In this document: piece after piece, positions 9,115 through 17,185 of the stretch
Layout: every line of letters starts with the position of its first letter
Numbering within the stretch: the stretch's first letter is position 1
Assembly: GCA_964611335.1 (NCBI GenBank)
Contig: CAZSXR010000001.1
Location: 186,001-250,000, forward strand
Reading direction: 5' to 3'
Length of the DNA: 64,000 nt
DNA from: BOG-1112 sp964611335
GTDB taxonomy: Bacteria; Bdellovibrionota_B; Oligoflexia; Oligoflexales; Bog-1112
Notes under the pieces: generated by a model
Databases searched by the model: none
Seen by the model: only the letters and a program-made list of their open reading frames with translations
Told to the model about the DNA's origin: nothing
Program-made: the position numbers and the translations under genes

Positions 9115-9438
9115 TTATTCGTGTTGTTCAGGGGCTTCAGCAGAGCGGATGAAGGGAAGATTTTTAATATCCACTTTGTTAGGGTTAAATTCTTCGATGG
9201 ATAAAATATTATGATAGGGAACATGCAGACGTTTGGTGTCAGTGTATTGCCGACGTATTTTATCTTCTGAAGGAAGAACTACATGCTGTGCAGATTCGTT
9301 GAAAACAAAATCTTCAAGCATGATCAAACCTAAAAATTCGCTCGAGGTGACTCGCTTGACAATAACCTCAACGGGCTTGTTTTCGTCTTTAGTCATGAAG
9401 CGAACACGATAGTGGTATTTTGAAGTCTTAGTGCTCAT
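9115..9438 (-). CDS. DUF1820 family protein
   Basis: 107 residues from the ATG at 9438, which has GTGAGG just upstream; a GTG at 9447 in the same frame is the alternative start. The pattern YRVRFMTKDENKPVEV, FLGLIMLEDFVF, VVLPSEDKIRRQY and VPYHNILSIEE agrees with DUF1820, a small conserved family of Proteobacteria with no assigned function. No signal peptide or membrane segment, so it is probably cytoplasmic. It overlaps the 3' end of the upstream gene (stop at 9428) by 11 bp, so the two are translationally coupled. Confidence 0.8.
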   Translation of the reverse strand: MSTKTSKYHYRVRFMTKDENKPVEVIVKRVTSSEFLGLIMLEDFVFNESAQHVVLPSEDKIRRQYTDTKRLHVPYHNILSIEEFNPNKVDIKNLPFIRSAEAPEQHE

Positions 9439-10771
9439 GATCCTCACTTAGTATTTGTGCAATGCGCTCTTTTGTTTTTAATCTCTTTTCAATAAGAAAG
9501 TTTTTAAATGCATAGAAAAACTCAAGGTATTTATGATCCGAGATCTTTTTGAAATCTGGGTCGGCTTCTTTTTTTGCGATGAGACTCAGAGCTTCCTCAT
9601 ATTTATTTTGAAAATAAAAGAGATTGGGGACAAAGCCTAGATCTTTTTGACCGAAATAGGCGCTTTGAGGTCTGATCGTCCATTTGCGGATCTTAGCACT
9701 TACGTCTTTTAGAAAATTCGGCAGGAAAATCATCTGATCATCATGGTAGTACAGCTCATTAGGGGTGTGCATAGGAATGAATTCGGTATAGGCACCTTCG
9801 CCTTGAGGAATCCACTGGTATTTGAGGAAGTTTTCCCTTCTCGTTTTATTTTGGTAATAGGCGTCGACATCGATATCTTCGAGGTTGATGGCCTTATGGA
9901 TGTTGAGAACGGTGTTGGCAGGCACTGCTACATATTTCAACTGTTTGAAAAAAGTGAGGTTAGTTTTCACTGGCTCCAAGACTCCCGCTAGCGCCAATGC
10001 GTTAATAGGGGTGTGCGTACAGTTATCCCAGAGCACATGCCAGTGGTATTCGGAATCTTTTTTGGTGCCTTGTCTTAGAATTCCTCTATAGGTTTTCCCC
10101 TCTGAACTTTTGTAAGACGCATTCAGTGCGTTTAGAGACTCTACGATTGTTCCCATCAAAGGACGTGGCATGGGTACATTCACGCAATAAGCATTTCTTG
10201 TGAGTGCAAGTGCATAGTCACCTCCGAAGTGTTTTCTAGCTATGTAGAGCTGCTGTTCTGCAGGGCTTAAATTTGCAGGGATATCATGTTCTACAACACC
10301 TTCGAAGGGATTTTGTGATTCGAGCATTTTGTGGATGAGTTGATCGCGAAGTTCTGCAGTAAGAGTTTCTTGAAAAGTTAGCCCTCCGTAAAGGAAAAGA
10401 GAACGCCCAGAGAATGCGAGAAAGTTGATATTCTTCAAATTTCGGCTGATGGAAATTCCGGTGCCTGTATTGGGGTTTGTAAAATCCGAATTTTCAGGGC
10501 AGAGTTTCAGGCCGGCTGGGCCCATATCTTTGTCTATACAGACTCCTTTGAGGTAAAAAGCCCCGTGTCCACTCCAAGCTCCTTTATTGCCTTCTTCGAA
10601 ATGTTGCTGAGTCAGTGCACAAAATTTGAAGTAGTAGGGATATTCCTTATCGTAGTTTTTGTCGATAGCCCCAAAAGTCGCTTGTAACTTGACGAGGGGA
10701 ATTTCTTCAGCCTGAAGCAGGGGTGTGTAGAGAAGAGTGAGAAGAGTAAGCCAGTGAAGAGCGTTGAACAT
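9428..10771 (-). CDS. secreted protein, possible permuted papain-like (NlpC/P60-type) fold
   Basis: 447 residues with a signal peptide (cleavage near LQA-EE). I do not recognise the family with certainty. Two spots suggest a circularly permuted papain-like enzyme: SGHGAFYLKG with His69 followed by a strand, and later HVLWDNCTHTPINALALAG with Cys251 and His253, the order His-then-Cys seen in YiiX/LRAT-like and DUF4105-like proteins. It would act in the periplasm, perhaps on peptides or acyl groups. It is coupled to the DUF1820 gene downstream and faces away from the plus-strand gene at 10924 across a 152-bp gap. If the Cys/His pair is coincidental, it is simply an unknown secreted protein. Confidence 0.7.
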   Translation of the reverse strand: MFNALHWLTLLTLLYTPLLQAEEIPLVKLQATFGAIDKNYDKEYPYYFKFCALTQQHFEEGNKGAWSGHGAFYLKGVCIDKDMGPAGLKLCPENSDFTNPNTGTGISISRNLKNINFLAFSGRSLFLYGGLTFQETLTAELRDQLIHKMLESQNPFEGVVEHDIPANLSPAEQQLYIARKHFGGDYALALTRNAYCVNVPMPRPLMGTIVESLNALNASYKSSEGKTYRGILRQGTKKDSEYHWHVLWDNCTHTPINALALAGVLEPVKTNLTFFKQLKYVAVPANTVLNIHKAINLEDIDVDAYYQNKTRRENFLKYQWIPQGEGAYTEFIPMHTPNELYYHDDQMIFLPNFLKDVSAKIRKWTIRPQSAYFGQKDLGFVPNLFYFQNKYEEALSLIAKKEADPDFKKISDHKYLEFFYAFKNFLIEKRLKTKERIAQILSEDHEH

Positions 10772-10923
10772 GAGCAGCTCCCAAAAAAGAAAAACATAAG
10801 TAACAAATATAAGCGCTGAAGATTATATTTTTATGAGAGGCTTTTTATTAAATATAGCAGTGCTTAGCACACTCTCATCTCAAATTTAATACTCTTGAAG
10901 AAAATTTATATGTGAGGTTTGTG

Positions 10924-11454
10924 ATGAGATTAAGGGCAAAGTTATTTGCTGTTGTTCTAGCATGTCTATCTGGTTTTTTAATGGCAGATGAATTGAGAGA
11001 TTTTGAATTGGAAGATGAGGTCTATTATGAAAATAGGAATTCGTTGTTTAAAGCTTTGATTGTAGGTCTTTATGAAGAGAATGTTTATGATATTCAAGGC
11101 GAGTATATTGATAAATTATTATTCAGAGTGAGTCCTGAACATTTTTTTTCAAAAAAAGATTATTCAGAAACAAATTTGAAACATGGTCAAAGAGTTGCTC
11201 ATCCAACAAATAAAAAACGAAGAGGATGTGTGTATGGGTTTAGAATTCACAGGGATGAAACTGTAGATGTTTTAGTTTTTTACACGCATATAAGAGAGTT
11301 TAAAAATTACAAAGATAGCCGTTATGCAACGAATTGTGATCCCTATGAAAAAAGACATCTCTTTCAATATCAGAGGAGGGCTCAAATTTTTTCTTTGGAG
11401 GATGCAGAAAAGTTGGAACGTTTGAAACTTTTAGAAAAATATAGTTACTTTTGA
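10924..11454 (+). CDS. small secreted protein of unknown function
   Basis: 176 residues. The frame is open from a GTG at 10912, but the ATG at 10924 follows TGAGG with good spacing and opens a signal peptide with cleavage near LMA-DE, so it is preferred. The mature part is charged and aromatic-rich (YYENRNSLFKALIVGLYEE) and has two cysteines (RRGCVYGF and NCDPYEKR) that may pair. No known domain is seen. It ends 3 bp before the convergent GYF-like gene. Base composition is visibly more AT-rich than the flanking genes, which may mean recent acquisition or weak constraint. Confidence 0.7.
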   Translation: MRLRAKLFAVVLACLSGFLMADELRDFELEDEVYYENRNSLFKALIVGLYEENVYDIQGEYIDKLLFRVSPEHFFSKKDYSETNLKHGQRVAHPTNKKRRGCVYGFRIHRDETVDVLVFYTHIREFKNYKDSRYATNCDPYEKRHLFQYQRRAQIFSLEDAEKLERLKLLEKYSYF

Positions 11455-11457
11455 GCG

Positions 11458-11697
11458 TTAGTCCTTTTTTTGAAAGAATTTTTTAATTGAAAAAGGAGTG
11501 TCTGTAAGTTCTTTCCAAAGTTCTGAGTAATGACTTTTAACGCCATCTTCTTTTTCGAGGGGAACCCAAGTTCCTAAACTTCCACAAACTTCCCAACCTT
11601 CTATATCGCGTTCTTTTAGATAACTTTTCAATTCTTTTTTTGAAAAGGGTCCATAGAGTTCGAAGCGTTTGTGACGAATTAGGTATAAGTTTTCCAT
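11458..11697 (-). CDS. small protein with GYF_2-like fold pattern
   Basis: 79 residues from the ATG at 11697 preceded by GAGG; the frame runs up to 11793 but that part overlaps the 3' end of the TPR-PEGA gene. The sequence YLIRHKRFELYGPFSKKEL ... GWEVCGSLGTWVPL follows the spacing of GYF_2-type domains (GPxS..EL, then a Gly-x3-W). No signal peptide. Such domains usually mediate protein contact. It lies 11 bp behind the TPR-PEGA gene and is probably co-transcribed with it. The family assignment is by pattern only. Confidence 0.6.
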   Translation of the reverse strand: MENLYLIRHKRFELYGPFSKKELKSYLKERDIEGWEVCGSLGTWVPLEKEDGVKSHYSELWKELTDTPFSIKKFFQKKD

Positions 11698-11708
11698 TCG
11701 TGCCTCGT

Positions 11709-12956
11709 TTAGAAACGAATTTCGAAGTTCAGGGCGTAGTAGCCTTTGTAAGAAGAGTTTTTGGAACTTATGTAAGTTGGATTTAGAGACCACTCTTTTT
11801 TGTAGTGTCTAAAATTATCCAAATAAGGAATTTTCTCAGGAGGAGCTTTTTTATATCCAGGTCTATGGTAATAAGCTTCTAACCCGCTTCCAACCCATGA
11901 GAGAAAAAAAACTCCGAGTCCAATATAGGATTGAGTCCTCATCCTATTGATTGACTGTATTTGTTCTGCATAATAGTCGTCGCTTGCGGTCGCCCACGCT
12001 TTTCTTTGTGTAGGATCACCGATGGTTGCTTCTGTCGCGTCTCTATCATTTATTGTTGCGGTGGTTTCATCCGCAACTTGATTAGACTGAAGAAAACTAG
12101 ATATGGAAAACCCAAGACTTCCAGCTTGGAGGAGTGTGAAAGTTAACCCTGTCCACGATTTTCTTTGTATATATTGAGGAACTCCAAAAGGAATGAAATA
12201 GAGAGCTTTCGTCATTTCTTTCGGAGGATGTTTTTTCTTGCTTTTTTTGGTGGTCTTATCTTCCGTCTTAGCTGTTTCCGCTTTCTTTGTTTCTGCTGAT
12301 TTTTTAGCTTGAGTTTCAGGGGAATCTGCTTTTTCAAGCTCGACAGTAAATTTATTTAGCAGAGACGTTTCCATATACAAAGATTGAAGGGAATTTTGAT
12401 AGCCATTTGCATAGATTTCTACATTGTGAAGCCCTGGGTCTACCGGAATGATATCCCCCACTTTTCCGCGGAAAAATCCATCAACAAGAACTCGAGCATC
12501 TACAACGTTCGATAGGATCATTACGGTTGTAGGTTTGGGCTCTTCTTTTTGAACCGGAGTTTCCTCTATTTGCCGAGGCGCCTTTCTTTTGGGCTCCTGA
12601 TACTCACGAGGAGCAGGAGGTGGCCCTTCAATGGAATTGTAAAAGTCCCGAACGGTTACATCGAGGACTTCAGAGTTTGATAAACGCAGACCTGGCGTAA
12701 GGGTCTTGGCTAATTTAAAACTCTCCGCGGCCTCTGCTCTTTTTCCCTGCATGTATTGTGCGAGACCTAGGAGTTTAAGAATTTTTGCTCGCTGCGCTGA
12801 AGCTAACTCTTCGGAAAGGAGATTTTGGCAAATGCCTTCAGCTCTGAAAAATTCATTTTGAATATAGTGATTGTAAGCATTCTGATAGCTCTGCGCGAAG
12901 AGCTTTGAACTCAAAACGCCAAGGAGTAAAATCGTAGTTAAGAAAAAACGATGCAT
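11709..12956 (-). CDS. exported TPR and PEGA domain protein
   Basis: 415 residues. Signal peptide (cleavage near LFA-QS), TPR-like helices at about 22-95, a Pro/Glu linker, and a PEGA-like beta domain at about 140-210 (VVDARVLVDGFFRGKVGD, PGLHNVEIYANGY). A Lys/Glu-rich stretch at about 215-250 follows, then two hydrophobic segments near 265-290 and 345-362. PEGA domains are common on surface proteins of delta-like bacteria and often bind envelope polymers. The ATG directly follows the stop of the nucleotidase gene with no gap and no clear ribosome site, so translation is probably coupled. Role unknown, likely envelope structure. Confidence 0.75.
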   Translation of the reverse strand: MHRFFLTTILLLGVLSSKLFAQSYQNAYNHYIQNEFFRAEGICQNLLSEELASAQRAKILKLLGLAQYMQGKRAEAAESFKLAKTLTPGLRLSNSEVLDVTVRDFYNSIEGPPPAPREYQEPKRKAPRQIEETPVQKEEPKPTTVMILSNVVDARVLVDGFFRGKVGDIIPVDPGLHNVEIYANGYQNSLQSLYMETSLLNKFTVELEKADSPETQAKKSAETKKAETAKTEDKTTKKSKKKHPPKEMTKALYFIPFGVPQYIQRKSWTGLTFTLLQAGSLGFSISSFLQSNQVADETTATINDRDATEATIGDPTQRKAWATASDDYYAEQIQSINRMRTQSYIGLGVFFLSWVGSGLEAYYHRPGYKKAPPEKIPYLDNFRHYKKEWSLNPTYISSKNSSYKGYYALNFEIRF

Positions 12957-14405
12957 CTAAATATCATGCGGTAGAACTTCATGAAAAGAAATGAATTTTT
13001 TAAAGGGACTGTAAAAATGAAGGTTCGATGCTCGTGAAGTATACAAACAGGCATAGGCACTCACCTGGTAAAAAAAACGGCTACGTTCTAAACCTACCTT
13101 CATAAGTTCCCCCCAAACGGGGTGAACTTTAGCTTCGCGACGTTCTATAAGATTCTTGATCTCGTCATCAAGTTTTTTGAGTGTGTGTTTGCCCTCTTCA
13201 AAAGGGGGTAGGAGTTTTTGAATCTCACGCTCAAGACCTTCCACTTTGCGAGAATTATTCTGTTCTATAGCTTTTTGAAGTTGGCGCTTATTCGCAGCTA
13301 TTTTTGAACGGAGTATTTGAAGATCTTCGTCTAACCCTTCTTTTTCTTGGAGTTTTTTGAAAATTGCTTGTAGGTCCTCTTTGAGATCTTCAAGGATAGG
13401 CAGTTCTTTTTCAAGTTCTGCGATGACCAGCATGGTTCTCCAGTTCAGAAGATGCTTTGATCGGATGATATCTGTGTAGATGTGGTCACCGACATAAAGG
13501 ATTTCATCCCCACGGTAGCCGGTTAGTTTTTCAAAGAGCCTTGCGTTTCCTCCGAAATAAATTCCTTTATGATGCAAAGGGCCTGTGTGTGGACGAATCA
13601 GGTCGGAGTGTTCAATCACTTCAAAAAAGGGTTGGCTCCCTACAAAGAAACCAGGCTTTGCTGTTCCCACGAGAACATATTCAAAGTAGTCATTCCATTT
13701 TGCAAAACCTTCATGTGCATGATCGAAGAGATAGTTCAGAATGGCGTCAGTATACTGATATGAAGAGTTTGTGAGGAGGAAGATCCCTTTCCCTGCGTCA
13801 ATCAACCTTACAAGGGTAGTGGCAAGATACTTGTCTTTGCTTATGTACTTTTCAGGATCTTTGATAACTTTTTCCTTGATACTTCCATCTGCGTGGCTGA
13901 GATCTATAAATTGTCGGAGATCGGCATAAACATCGATGAAAGATTTTTTGATAGATCGAGGATGCTGACTCATGAAGTCTACAATTTCCGCAAAGAGTTG
14001 CACCTCACTTAGAGAGAAAATAGTGTCCACAGAAAGGAAGTCTTCGGCATCGATTCCTTGAGCGTTGTAAAGTTTATAACGCTCTTCTTTTGTAAGACGT
14101 CGATGTCCGTGAAAGGCATCTTTCACATATTTGTGAGCATCGACCCTTAAGATGTTTCCGTTTTCTTGGTCTACAAGTAAACCTCTTATTAGAAAATTCG
14201 GATTAAATTTCAAATTGAGAAGTTCTTCGGGGTAACCTGCTTCGATAAATTTTTTCAAAGTTTCATGGAAAGCCAAAGCTTCGAAAGTTTCGTGTTTATA
14301 AAGAGCAAGGGTATGATCCATGTCAAAACCGACCAGTTTGATATTTTCCATGTTCAAAGTGCGGTTGACGAATATTCTTTTTTCTTTGGAAAGCTTTGTT
14401 TGCAA
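12957..14405 (-). CDS. HAD-IG family 5'-nucleotidase
   Basis: 482 residues. GFDMDHTLA with Asp28 and Asp30 is HAD motif I; LLTNSSYQYTDAI and EILYVGDHIYTDI are motifs II and IV. The preceding IFVNRTLNMENIKLVGFDMD matches the conserved start of the HAD-IG/cN-II 5'-nucleotidase family (PF05761), so the frame must begin upstream of it. A TTG at 14405 with GTGGGG about 8 bp ahead fits; the internal ATG at 14351 would cut off the conserved part and has no ribosome site. It probably dephosphorylates purine nucleotides in the cytoplasm. A charged helical insert lies around residues 340-430. It is followed without gap by the TPR-PEGA gene. Confidence 0.9.
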   Translation of the reverse strand: MQTKLSKEKRIFVNRTLNMENIKLVGFDMDHTLALYKHETFEALAFHETLKKFIEAGYPEELLNLKFNPNFLIRGLLVDQENGNILRVDAHKYVKDAFHGHRRLTKEERYKLYNAQGIDAEDFLSVDTIFSLSEVQLFAEIVDFMSQHPRSIKKSFIDVYADLRQFIDLSHADGSIKEKVIKDPEKYISKDKYLATTLVRLIDAGKGIFLLTNSSYQYTDAILNYLFDHAHEGFAKWNDYFEYVLVGTAKPGFFVGSQPFFEVIEHSDLIRPHTGPLHHKGIYFGGNARLFEKLTGYRGDEILYVGDHIYTDIIRSKHLLNWRTMLVIAELEKELPILEDLKEDLQAIFKKLQEKEGLDEDLQILRSKIAANKRQLQKAIEQNNSRKVEGLEREIQKLLPPFEEGKHTLKKLDDEIKNLIERREAKVHPVWGELMKVGLERSRFFYQVSAYACLYTSRASNLHFYSPFKKFISFHEVLPHDI

Positions 14406-14423
14406 AGGTTTACCCCACTAAGG

Positions 14424-15575
14424 TTAAAAAGTACGCCCGCTGTAAGCCCAAGGTAGAAAATTACGCAAGGGATCACTTAGGACGGAGCTTCCTGTTTGCC
14501 AAGAAACGGAAATGAGAAAGTCTCTTCTTAGAATATCAAATTCCTCTTCGCGTGAGTGCCTTGTTAGCAAATCAAAAGTCGAAGAAATTCTAAACTCCTC
14601 TAAAAGTTCCCAAGTAATACCGACCTGCATGCTTTCTTCTTTCTCTTGGCGATAGCAGTTTGCTGCATCTCGGATGTAAAAATCAAAGCCCCGTTCTCCC
14701 AGTGGGCCTGAACATGATCCATTGCGTTTCCAAGGATGATTAAAGTCTCGGCGTAATGTGCTGAGTATGGCAAAAAGTGAAAACTGTTCGAAGACCACAA
14801 GTTCGCTACCTATAGATAAGGTTTGTTCAACCTGGTCATCCCAAAAATCTTCGAAGATAAGTTCTTGCCTTCCAAACAAGGCAGTGGCTCGGAGCGCTTC
14901 CGAAGGAGCAAAAATGTGAGAGAATTTCAAGCTTGGCCTTTTAAAGAGGTGGGGTTCGATCTTGTAGCTGCTTTGTTCCTCTCCCGAATGGAGGCGCTGT
15001 TCAATGGGGAAAAAAAGGAAGCTTTGGTTTTGCTCCGTCCAACGGTATTCCAGCCAGGGGGTGATCAGAAGTCGAGTGTGGGGATCCCATACTTCGCTTT
15101 GCCAAAGGAGTTTGGCCCAAAGCTTATCCAGTGAAAGCCCAATATAAAAAGTGGGCGCGGAGAGGAGGACTTCTGAATCGATATGAGCGTTGAAATTTTC
15201 ACGCACTAAAGTTTCAGGATAATCTCGTTGGCTATCTAAAGGCAGATGATAGGGATGCAGCTCCGAGCCAAGGTAACCGTGTTGATAAGATGCCCAGGTT
15301 TGCAAACGAAGCCTTTCGAAATTTAACTTTGCTCCGAGCGTCAGTTCAGGGATGTATTCCGCGGAGTCGTCAAAGTTGTCTTCGATCCCTCCACTCGAAG
15401 TCGGATTTTTATTTTGTAAATCTTCCAAGAAAATCCCAGCGGCGATTCTAAGCCAAGGATGGGCGCTCGGAGCTTCAGCAAAAGAAGGAGTCCCATAGAA
15501 GCTTAAACTCAGAACAAAGAGGTGCTCCGTCCAACGGTGTTTTTGCTCCGAGCTTCGTTTTTTCGTTTTTTCCAT
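14424..15575 (-). CDS. exported beta-rich protein, probable outer-membrane barrel
   Basis: The frame reaches 15833, but that part runs over the divergent PP2C gene. The ATG at 15575 with AGGAG upstream gives 383 residues and a late signal sequence (basic first 20 residues, then LFVLSLSFYGTPSFA-EA). The mature protein alternates aromatic/hydrophobic and polar residues (RLRLQTWASYQHGYLG, PTFYIGLSLDKLWAKLLW) and the last residues are ...AYSGRTF, ending in Phe as outer-membrane barrels often do. I do not recognise a named family. It lies 18 bp upstream of the nucleotidase gene and may be first in that operon. Confidence 0.72.
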   Translation of the reverse strand: MEKTKKRSSEQKHRWTEHLFVLSLSFYGTPSFAEAPSAHPWLRIAAGIFLEDLQNKNPTSSGGIEDNFDDSAEYIPELTLGAKLNFERLRLQTWASYQHGYLGSELHPYHLPLDSQRDYPETLVRENFNAHIDSEVLLSAPTFYIGLSLDKLWAKLLWQSEVWDPHTRLLITPWLEYRWTEQNQSFLFFPIEQRLHSGEEQSSYKIEPHLFKRPSLKFSHIFAPSEALRATALFGRQELIFEDFWDDQVEQTLSIGSELVVFEQFSLFAILSTLRRDFNHPWKRNGSCSGPLGERGFDFYIRDAANCYRQEKEESMQVGITWELLEEFRISSTFDLLTRHSREEEFDILRRDFLISVSWQTGSSVLSDPLRNFLPWAYSGRTF

Positions 15576-15657
15576 AGAGGTCTGTCTCCTAAGTTCTTGC
15601 CACTTAAAGGCGACGGGCGTTAGGATTTCATAAGAGGCAAACTTAAATGAGGTCATA

Positions 15658-16377
15658 ATGAAAGTCCTGATGCACGGAGTCTCGAATATTGGGCGAGTTC
15701 GCAAAAATAACGAAGATTCAATTTTTTTTGATGAAGGGCTTGGTCTAAGCATAGTCTGTGATGGGATAGGAGGTCGGGAAGGTGGGGAAATCGCCTCACT
15801 CCTCGCTGTGGATACCATGAAAGCTGAAATCAAAACATGGCGTGCTCGTAAAGAAACTCTCGAACCTCAGCTCCGTGCTGCAGCTCAAAAAACAAACTCT
15901 TTAATTCAAGTCAAAGGTATTGAAAATTCAAAGCTCGAAGGTATGGGAACTACCATGGAATGTGCTCTTTTTCATGATAGTCACCTCTATCTTGCTCATG
16001 TTGGAGACAGTCGAACCTATCTCTTTTACAAAGATCAACTTTGGCAAATCAGTATCGATCACAACGTGCAGACTCTTGTAAAGTATGGCGATCTTCCGCC
16101 CGAAACTCTGAAAATGATCAACAAGGATTCACTCGTAAAAGCTCTCGGTGTCTCCTCAGTCGTTGATATCGATATCTACAAAATTAAATTGATGCCTGGT
16201 CAGTTTTTTCTCAGTGCCACTGACGGACTTTTCGACATGGTAGAAGACAAAATCATTTTACAGACCATGAAGACTCATCTTACAAATAAGGCCAGGATGA
16301 CGGAGAACCTTGTCGATTTTGCATGCAAAGGAGGAGGAGTGGATAACATTTCTATGGTGGTTAGTGAAATTCGATAA
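15658..16377 (+). CDS. PP2C-type serine/threonine protein phosphatase
   Basis: 239 residues, the usual size of bacterial stand-alone PP2C enzymes. Metal-binding motifs are all present: NNEDS near residue 17-21, CDGIGGREGGEIAS near 35, AHVGDSRTYLF near 118, SATDGLFDMVED near 183, and GGVDNISMVV at the C-terminus. It removes phosphate from Ser/Thr of cytoplasmic proteins using Mn or Mg ions. No partner kinase gene is adjacent. It is transcribed divergently from the beta-rich exported protein and is followed by coaE 29 bp later on the same strand. Confidence 0.93.
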   Translation: MKVLMHGVSNIGRVRKNNEDSIFFDEGLGLSIVCDGIGGREGGEIASLLAVDTMKAEIKTWRARKETLEPQLRAAAQKTNSLIQVKGIENSKLEGMGTTMECALFHDSHLYLAHVGDSRTYLFYKDQLWQISIDHNVQTLVKYGDLPPETLKMINKDSLVKALGVSSVVDIDIYKIKLMPGQFFLSATDGLFDMVEDKIILQTMKTHLTNKARMTENLVDFACKGGGVDNISMVVSEIR

Positions 16378-16406
16378 CATCGCATACTCTGTTCGGAGAC
16401 ATGTCC

Positions 16407-17039
16407 ATGCCCATTAAAAAATTGTGCAAGAATTATGGTATTGCTGTCACAGGAGGCATTGCTACAGGGAAAAGTTCCATCACTAAAATGCTTTCTTCTT
16501 GGGGATACTATTGCATTGATGCTGACAAGCTTGCGCGTGAAGCAGTACTTCCTGGTACTCGCGGATTATCAGAACTTACAAAAACTTTTGGAACAAAAAT
16601 TCTAAATACAGATGGAAGTCTTAATAGAAAAAAATTGCGAGATCTCGTCTTCAAAAATACAGAAAACAGAAAAGCGCTCGAAGCCATTGTTCACCCTGAA
16701 ATTCGAAAACTTATGGAACGCAAGCTTGAACAGGAAGGACTCGTACAAGCTCCTCAGATTTGGTTTTACGAAGCAGCTCTGATTTTTGAAGTTGGTTTGG
16801 CTCACGATTTTAGAGAAGTATGGCTTGTTGTTGCAGATCCTGAAATTCAATATGCACGATTGCAAAAACGTGATGCTTTATCTGAGAAAGAAGCTCAGAA
16901 TATTATGGCTGCACAAATGACAGATGAAGAAAAAGAGAAACTTGCGAACGTTGTCATCGAAAATCATGGGGATTTAGAAGAATTATCGAAAACTTTGAGA
17001 CAAGCTTTGGAAGCTTTAAAAGAACGTATGGGAGCTTAA
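16407..17039 (+). CDS. coaE: dephospho-CoA kinase
   Basis: 210 residues. P-loop GGIATGKSS near the N-terminus, then DADKLAREAV and HPEIRKLMERK, the conserved CoaE motifs. It phosphorylates the 3'-hydroxyl of dephospho-CoA, the last step of coenzyme A synthesis. Two in-frame ATGs exist, 16401 and 16407; GGAG sits only 3 bp before the first but 9 bp before the second, so I chose 16407. It follows the PP2C gene and precedes a weak hairpin and the Ski2-like helicase gene. Confidence 0.93.
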   Translation: MPIKKLCKNYGIAVTGGIATGKSSITKMLSSWGYYCIDADKLAREAVLPGTRGLSELTKTFGTKILNTDGSLNRKKLRDLVFKNTENRKALEAIVHPEIRKLMERKLEQEGLVQAPQIWFYEAALIFEVGLAHDFREVWLVVADPEIQYARLQKRDALSEKEAQNIMAAQMTDEEKEKLANVVIENHGDLEELSKTLRQALEALKERMGA

Positions 17040-17058
17040 TCCTAAAAAAACTTAAGGA

Positions 17059-17108
17059 TCCCTTGCTTTTCTCCGTAAATTCCCGTAGCGAGGGAATGCG
17101 ATTTTTTT
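17059..17108 (+). terminator. possible weak terminator after coaE
   Basis: TCCCTTGCT at 17059-17067 can pair with AGCGAGGGA at 17087-17095 with one G-T wobble. The loop is long (19 nt) and the run of seven T (17102-17108) begins 6 nt after the stem, so it is not a textbook terminator. Confidence 0.3.
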
Positions 17109-17185
17109 CAGTCCGTGTCTCACAGAGTTTTCTGCTACGATCAATAGGATTGTTAGCAAATTTCAATATTTCAAAGGAATAATCT

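Noticed and set aside
14424..15833. Long version of the beta-rich exported protein starting at 15833
   Set aside because: The extra 86 codons run antisense over the PP2C gene and lack a signal peptide; the ATG at 15575 has a ribosome site and signal sequence.
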